NCBI GenBank assembly: GCA_020310875.1 | Contig: CM035407.1 | Span: 200,749,153-200,813,152 of the forward strand | Reading direction: 5' to 3' | DNA: 64,000 bases | Origin: Ceratopteris richardii | Taxonomy: Eukaryota; Streptophyta; Polypodiopsida; Polypodiales; Pteridaceae | In this document: piece after piece, positions 59,387 through 64,000 of the stretch | Position numbering within the stretch: the first letter of the stretch is position 1 | How the letters are laid out: each line of letters begins with the position of its first letter | Notes under the pieces: model-generated | Told to the model about the DNA's origin: nothing | Databases searched by the model: none | What the model saw: the letters and a program-made list of their open reading frames with translations, nothing else | Program-made: the position numbers and the translations under genes

Positions 59387-60130
59387 GACTAGAATCGTGT
59401 TTTCCATGATTTTGTGGTGAAAATCATGTTTATCACGATTCTGTGATTAAAATCGTGTTTTTCACGATTTTGTGAATAAAAACGTGTTTATCACGATTCT
59501 GTGATTAAAATCGTGTTTTCCACGATTTTGTGCTCAAAATCGTGTTTCCCACGACTTTGTGTTCAAAATTGCATTTTCCACGATTTTGTTAATAAAATCG
59601 TGTTTATCACGATTCTGTGATCAAAATCGTGTTTTCCACGATTTTGTGCCCAAAATCGTGTTTTCCACGACTTTGTGTTCAAAATCGCGTTTTCCACGAC
59701 TTTGTGTTCAAAATTGCGTTTTCCACGATTTTGTGAATAAAATCGTGTTTATCACGATTCTGTGATTAAAATCGTGTTTTCCACGATTTTGTGCCCAAAT
59801 CGTGTTTTCCATGACTTTGTGTTCAAAATCGCGTTTTCCACGATTTTGTGATTAAAATCGTGTTTATCACGATTCTGTGATCAAAATCGTGTTTTCCACG
59901 ATTTTGTGATTAAAATCATGTTTATCACGATTCTGTGATCAAAATCGTGTTTTCCACGATTTTGTGCTCAAAATCGTGTTTTCCACGACTTTGTGTTCAA
60001 AATCGTGTTTTCCACGATTTTGTGATTAAAATCGTGTTTATCACGATTCTGTGATCAAAATCGTGTTTTTCACGATTTTGTGCTCAAAATCGTGTTTTCC
60101 ACGATTTTGTTCCCAGACAATCGTGATTGA
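59387..60130. repeat. Array of CACGATTTT/AAAATCGTG hairpin units in the element D leader
   Basis: About 25 units of roughly 29-30 bp, each an inverted repeat CACGATTTTGTG…CAAAATCGTG, often alternating as pairs of about 60 bp. Units vary in the loop and by single bases (ATTCTG, ACTTTG). Looser AATCGCGATTTTG copies continue to about 61100. Confidence 0.9.
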
Positions 60131-61904
60131 TCACAATCGTAAATAACACGATTTTCTTATGAAAATCGTGTTCTGGGAATTGCGATTTTGTTCTTTGTTC
60201 AGAGAATCGCGATTTTGTGTTTGACTAAAGAATCGCGATTTTGTTCAATTTTTTGAAAAAATTTCCAGGTATTGATTTTCAAATTTTGATTTCTTCCATA
60301 GAATTGCCTTAACTATTTATTGACATGCAACAAAAGAGTTTTCTGAAGTCTTTTTATTTTTTTTCAGAAACTTCAAAAAAATCAGAAATCACGATTTCGT
60401 GCTTCTCAGCTATTTCCTACTTCTCTGTGCTCAATGATCATGAAAATTTAGAGAAATGCAAAAAGAATGGTATTAAGGCCCTTACCTTGCTTGCTTGATT
60501 CAAAGACTCTCCAAAACTTTTGGCTGCAGAAAGTCGCGATCCTGTTCCTGCTCTCTCTCTCTCTCACTCAAAAAATGACTTTTTTATGAAATTCCAGACT
60601 TTTATAGTGTCCACACAATCGCGATTTTGTGCAATTTCCACTCATTTTCACTTGTTCACTTGTCCAATTTCAATCTTCAACAACTTTATAGCTTTAATCC
60701 TCAATTCTTAACTTTTCATGATTAATCACTCCCATTAGCTTTTGGTGAAAATCACGATTTTGTGCCTCTATTCCACTTCTTCCACTTGATACTCAATTCT
60801 CTCTGAGTTTTTTGAGCCTGACTTCCTTCACTTATTCAACTCAATGAGATCTCTTACAATTACCTTTCTCCAAAAACCCAATTGTACTCCAACTTTCCAA
60901 AAATTTTTCTCTTACAGAAAATTGCGATTTTGTGCAGAGAATCGTATTTTTTCTATACTTCCTGATTTTTGCAAATTTGAGTCTTCTTTTCTCTTGTTTC
61001 CCTTTAGTACCCTTTACCAATTCTAGTTCAACTGTCACTTGTAATTTTACATCATAATCACAAAATTATCCAGAAAATCGCGATCCTGTGCAGAGAATCG
61101 TGTTTTTTTCTAATTTTCCAGTTTTTTGCAATTTTCTTTTTTCTTACCACCTGGTCTCTTCCACTCTTGTCAACAAAACTTCAGTCCAACTTCCTAAGGA
61201 GAAAAGAAATTTGTTTGATTGTTTTAATGTATTTTATGAATTTTTTAGTATTTTGCCCTAAATTAAGGTAAACACTTCACTTAGGGTTTCTTGTTTGGTG
61301 ATCTATTGATCTTGTGTTCCTTGATTGGTTATGCTCTCCTATGCTTTGGCTATCTAAACAGTTTATGAGTAAAATTTCCCAAAAAAAATTATGTTAGGAA
61401 ATGCAAATGTCAATTTTTGCAAAGATAAACTCAAACATTTCTCTTTTCAAGATGCAATTTAGCTTTTCTCAAGATTATTACTTTGACTTGGCTACAAATG
61501 GATCTTATCTTCTTGCATCTAGCTACTTAACTTGACTTTTCCTTAATGCAATCTTGTCATCTTCCCAAGATCAACAATTTTGATTAGTACTTGATCAAAA
61601 AGCACTCTACAAATGCAAGAATAGACCCATTTTACCTTATCATCAGCTTTCTTGATTCAGTTTTTCACACACCTACACTTTACTTTCAAAAAATGATATG
61701 AGCAACTATCAATTTGCAAAAATTTCAACACTTCTTATTCTCAAAAGATTATCTATTGCTTTCTTTTCCCAAAAGACAAACAAAGAAATCTACCTTTTCA
61801 TGTTTACATTTCTTGATTAAAGAGTATTACCTTTTCCATGTGTTCAATACTATCAACAATAGAAGATCTAGCAAGGTCCAACTTCAATGAAGCTTTTGAT
61901 ATAT
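60131..61904 (-). other. Rest of the element D leader
   Basis: AT-rich, no credible gene. Scattered AATCGCGATTTTGTG motifs near 60190, 60228, 60618, 60923 and 61078. Confidence 0.65.
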
Positions 61905-61922
61905 TCCCCGGCAACGGCGCCA
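61905..61922 (-). other. Primer binding site of element D, tRNA-Asp
   Basis: Minus strand TGGCGCCGTTGCCGGGGA, 18 bases matching the same tRNA end as A's site, five bases inside the LTR. Confidence 0.85.
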
Positions 61923-61927
61923 AAAAG

Positions 61928-62751
61928 TGTTTGTTATTGACCTTTGGAGTTGTCCTCTCCAATCATTTAGCATAAAGAATTAACAAAACACTTTTATTTG
62001 TCAATCCTGGAAGTATACAAGAGACCACAGCCCCTTCTAGATGATAGAATCCAAGAAATAAGAGGAAAATGGCTGGATTTCTGAGAATAGTGAAGATGAA
62101 GAGGAATTTCTAGGGTTTGGATTATCTTGATCAATACTCCATCATTTTCAATAATCTTGGTGTCTAAAACATGTCATTTTCTCAGCAGAATACAATCATG
62201 AAGTCAAAACTCAAAAAAGTTACATGTACCATCCAGACGAGACAATCACGATTTGTGAAAATAGACGATTTTCATCTCCAGCACCATTCTTCATCAAATT
62301 CTCACTCAACACATCAGTATTCAGCTCTCTTCATACACATTCAACAAAAATACACAATAGAAACTCACAAATCTCCATGGATACACAAAGAATAGACTCA
62401 ACAAATCAATGAAACCACACAAATGGGAGAAACACGATTTTCAGCAGGAAACTCTCTCTTCACTTGGATAGCATGTAAACAAATAACCAACCCTCTCATA
62501 ATAGAGGAAATTGTCTTTTATACATTTTCAAGTGTCCCTTTCCACACTTGAATTTTGGTCCTTTCCTCTATTATTCTAAAAATATGCTATCTAGGAGTTT
62601 CCAAAAATTCTAGAAAAATTACATAAGGTTCTACTCTACATAAGGAAGACTCTTCCTTATTTTTACATCAGTTACATAAATAATTTTACAAATTTTTGAC
62701 ATTTACAATTGTTTCTCATAAAAAATACTCCAAAAAATACTTCTTCCAACA
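61928..62751 (-). repeat. Element D 5' LTR (824 bp)
   Basis: Plus reading TGTTTGTTATTG to TTCCAACA. TATAAAAG on the minus strand at 62515-62522 is a likely TATA box. Confidence 0.92.
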
Positions 62752-62756
62752 TTCCC
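62752..62756. repeat. Target-site duplication TTCCC, right copy, of element D
   Basis: Same as 40171-40175. Confidence 0.9.
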
Positions 62757-63410
62757 TTTACAAGATCAAGGTGATTTCCATGATTGTTATTGAGTTAGTG
62801 GGTGTGATATGTAATGTGAATGTGGGTGGATGTTAGTGAGGTTAGTGAATGTTCCTAGATGCATACTTGGGATATGAAATGTTCTATGAATTCATCTATT
62901 GTTATGCAAGGATATTTACACAGTGGGATCAGGGGGTTTGTTACATGATTTGAATCTCCATGCTTCCCTTATGGGTTTACAATTTTTGCATATGGCTACA
63001 CTTAATGGTGTTGGAGATGAATCTACTTAGATCTAGGATTGTTTAGGTACCTATTTCCAAGCAATCCTAGGTGTTTACATGAGCTTTTCTTATTGGTGTT
63101 TGTGGGTGGTGTTCATATGAGAATAGATTTACCCCTAAAAGCTTATGTGTGTCTACCTAAGCTTGCAAGCAGGTCTTAGGCACCCAAATTTGACTAGGAT
63201 TGTGGTTAGCCTTCATCGATTGCTTAGGTACCCAAATGGAGAATACATGCCAAGAATGATATCTTGGCGGTAAATCCTTGTCTGGTTTGATTTTGACATC
63301 TATTTTGTAGGCATTGATGGTTCTAGCAAGGGACCAGGTGGGTGCTCACTTTTGCATCTCTAGATCTGCTTTACACCATGAATGGCATGGCATCGAGTTG
63401 TCTTTTGTTC
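62757..63410 (-). pseudogene. Element E tail with WVPK repeats
   Basis: Decayed minus-strand coding sequence. QIWVPK (63175-63192) and IWVPK (63223-63237) read on the minus strand match the tail of A's long pol ORF. No continuous frame. Confidence 0.7.
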
Positions 63411-63974
63411 CTAGGGTTCTTGAGACTTCTCTAGTTGCTGTGCTTGTTTCCTTGCTTGAGTTAGTGTGATGATTGGTGTCTTTGGAAAAGATGGGAGTTC
63501 TATCATCTCCCCTGCCATTTCTTCAAGATCTGCATCCTTTTGCATCATAGAGATTTGGACAAGAACATCTTTTTCTTCATGATTAAACCTAGAAGGATTA
63601 GGAGTTGGTGCCATTCCTAGATCAGTGACTATGCAACTTCCTAGTTCAATCATGATGCATTGATTATTCATAGAAACTTGAAGAAGTCCACTTCTTAGGT
63701 TTAAGTTGAATGCATCATCATAGATCCAGTCTTGACCCATAATGAGAGGCTCAATAAGATCATGACACACCATCATTTTAATTATCACATGGACATCTTG
63801 AATGGAGATGGGAAGTTCCACCTCACCCATGCAAGAGGTTTCTACTCCTCCTAATCCTATGAGATAAGATTCGATAAGAGTAATGCACAATTCCATGTCT
63901 TGATAACTAAAAAATCTAACTCCACTAGTGGCTATGCCTAAGTCAATTAAGGCCTTGACAGTCTTTGTACCCAT
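63411..63974 (-). CDS. Element E second retropepsin-like domain
   Basis: 187 residues, open. ALIDLGIATSGV (DLG in place of DSG), YLIGLGGVETSCMGEVELP, LIMGQDWIYDDAFNLNLRSGLLQV and LPSFPKT align with A's second protease (12.8-13.3 kb) at high identity. The element continues beyond 64000. It is the right-hand flank of element D. Confidence 0.85.
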   Translation of the reverse strand: MGTKTVKALIDLGIATSGVRFFSYQDMELCITLIESYLIGLGGVETSCMGEVELPISIQDVHVIIKMMVCHDLIEPLIMGQDWIYDDAFNLNLRSGLLQVSMNNQCIMIELGSCIVTDLGMAPTPNPSRFNHEEKDVLVQISMMQKDADLEEMAGEMIELPSFPKTPIITLTQARKQAQQLEKSQEP

Positions 63975-64000
63975 GCCTTGTCCTAATTCTATGGTTATGA

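Larger units (their letters stand above)
40176..62751 (-). mobile_element. Giant Ty3/gypsy element D, about 17.06 kb without the nested copia F
   Basis: Minus strand. The 5' LTR is on the right (61928-62751) with the tRNA-Asp primer site beside it; the 3' LTR is on the left (40176-41024) with a purine tract. Target duplication TTCCC. Order read on the minus strand: leader with hairpin array, gag, knuckles, protease 1, RT, RNase H, duplicated module, integrase, protease 2, W-rich tail, aORF1, coiled coil, aORF3. Same plan as A but strongly diverged in sequence. LTRs differ by a few percent plus a roughly 25-bp duplication. Several frameshifts and four TAG stops. Confidence 0.94.

Noticed and set aside
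59387..60130. Regular repeats could suggest a CRISPR-like array
   Set aside because: The spacers are not unique, units are hairpin repeats, and the context is the leader of a plant retrotransposon with no cas genes.

Overview
This window looks like nuclear DNA from a large, repeat-rich land-plant genome. I found no host gene, tRNA or rRNA. Almost everything is retrotransposon: Ty3/gypsy elements of a non-chromodomain type primed by tRNA-Asp, Ty1/copia elements primed by initiator tRNA-Met, and one L1-type LINE remnant. The plant group cannot be fixed from the sequence. The very long nested elements would suit a gymnosperm, fern or other large-genome plant.

Left third (1-25.4 kb): a three-level nest. 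An old copia element (G, minus strand; 1-1591 and 24678-25353 onward) was split by a 6.25-kb gag-only LTR element (B, plus strand, 1592-24672, target duplication GTAAT). B's 5' LTR was then split by a giant gypsy element (A, plus strand, 1933-18757, 16,825 bp, target duplication CCCCC). B's intact 3' LTR preserves the empty target site of A.

Middle (25.4-40.2 kb): fragments in series. These are the putative LTR of G, two decayed copia 3' ends with their 3' LTRs, an L1-like LINE ORF2, an internally deleted A relative (K), a 5' LTR with primer site (L), a minus-strand D-family fragment (C), a plus-strand ORF of unknown function with an LTR start behind it (H), and the 3' ORFs of a second A relative (E, minus strand).

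Right third (40.2-64 kb): a second three-level nest. E (38.1-40.17 kb and 62.76-64 kb) is split by giant gypsy element D (minus strand, 40176-62751, target duplication TTCCC). D's gag is split by an apparently intact copia element F (minus strand, 51950-57456, target duplication CTCAA, single 1356-aa gag-pol ORF).

A and D belong to two diverged families but share an unusual architecture. After the LTR and tRNA-Asp primer site comes a leader carrying an array of palindromes or hairpins. Then follow gag with several CX2CX3HX4C knuckles, protease 1, RT-RNase H, a duplicated pre-integrase/H2C2 module, the integrase core, a second retropepsin-like domain, a tail with tryptophan/basic repeats, and a set of extra ORFs (a transposon-protein-like aORF1, an acidic linker and a coiled-coil aORF3 with a conserved C-terminal domain). 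In A, D and E a good 3' splice-acceptor sequence lies just upstream of aORF1, so the extra ORFs may come from a spliced subgenomic RNA. This repeated architecture is the best candidate for something not well described. A and D both carry stops and frameshifts, and A does so despite nearly identical LTRs.
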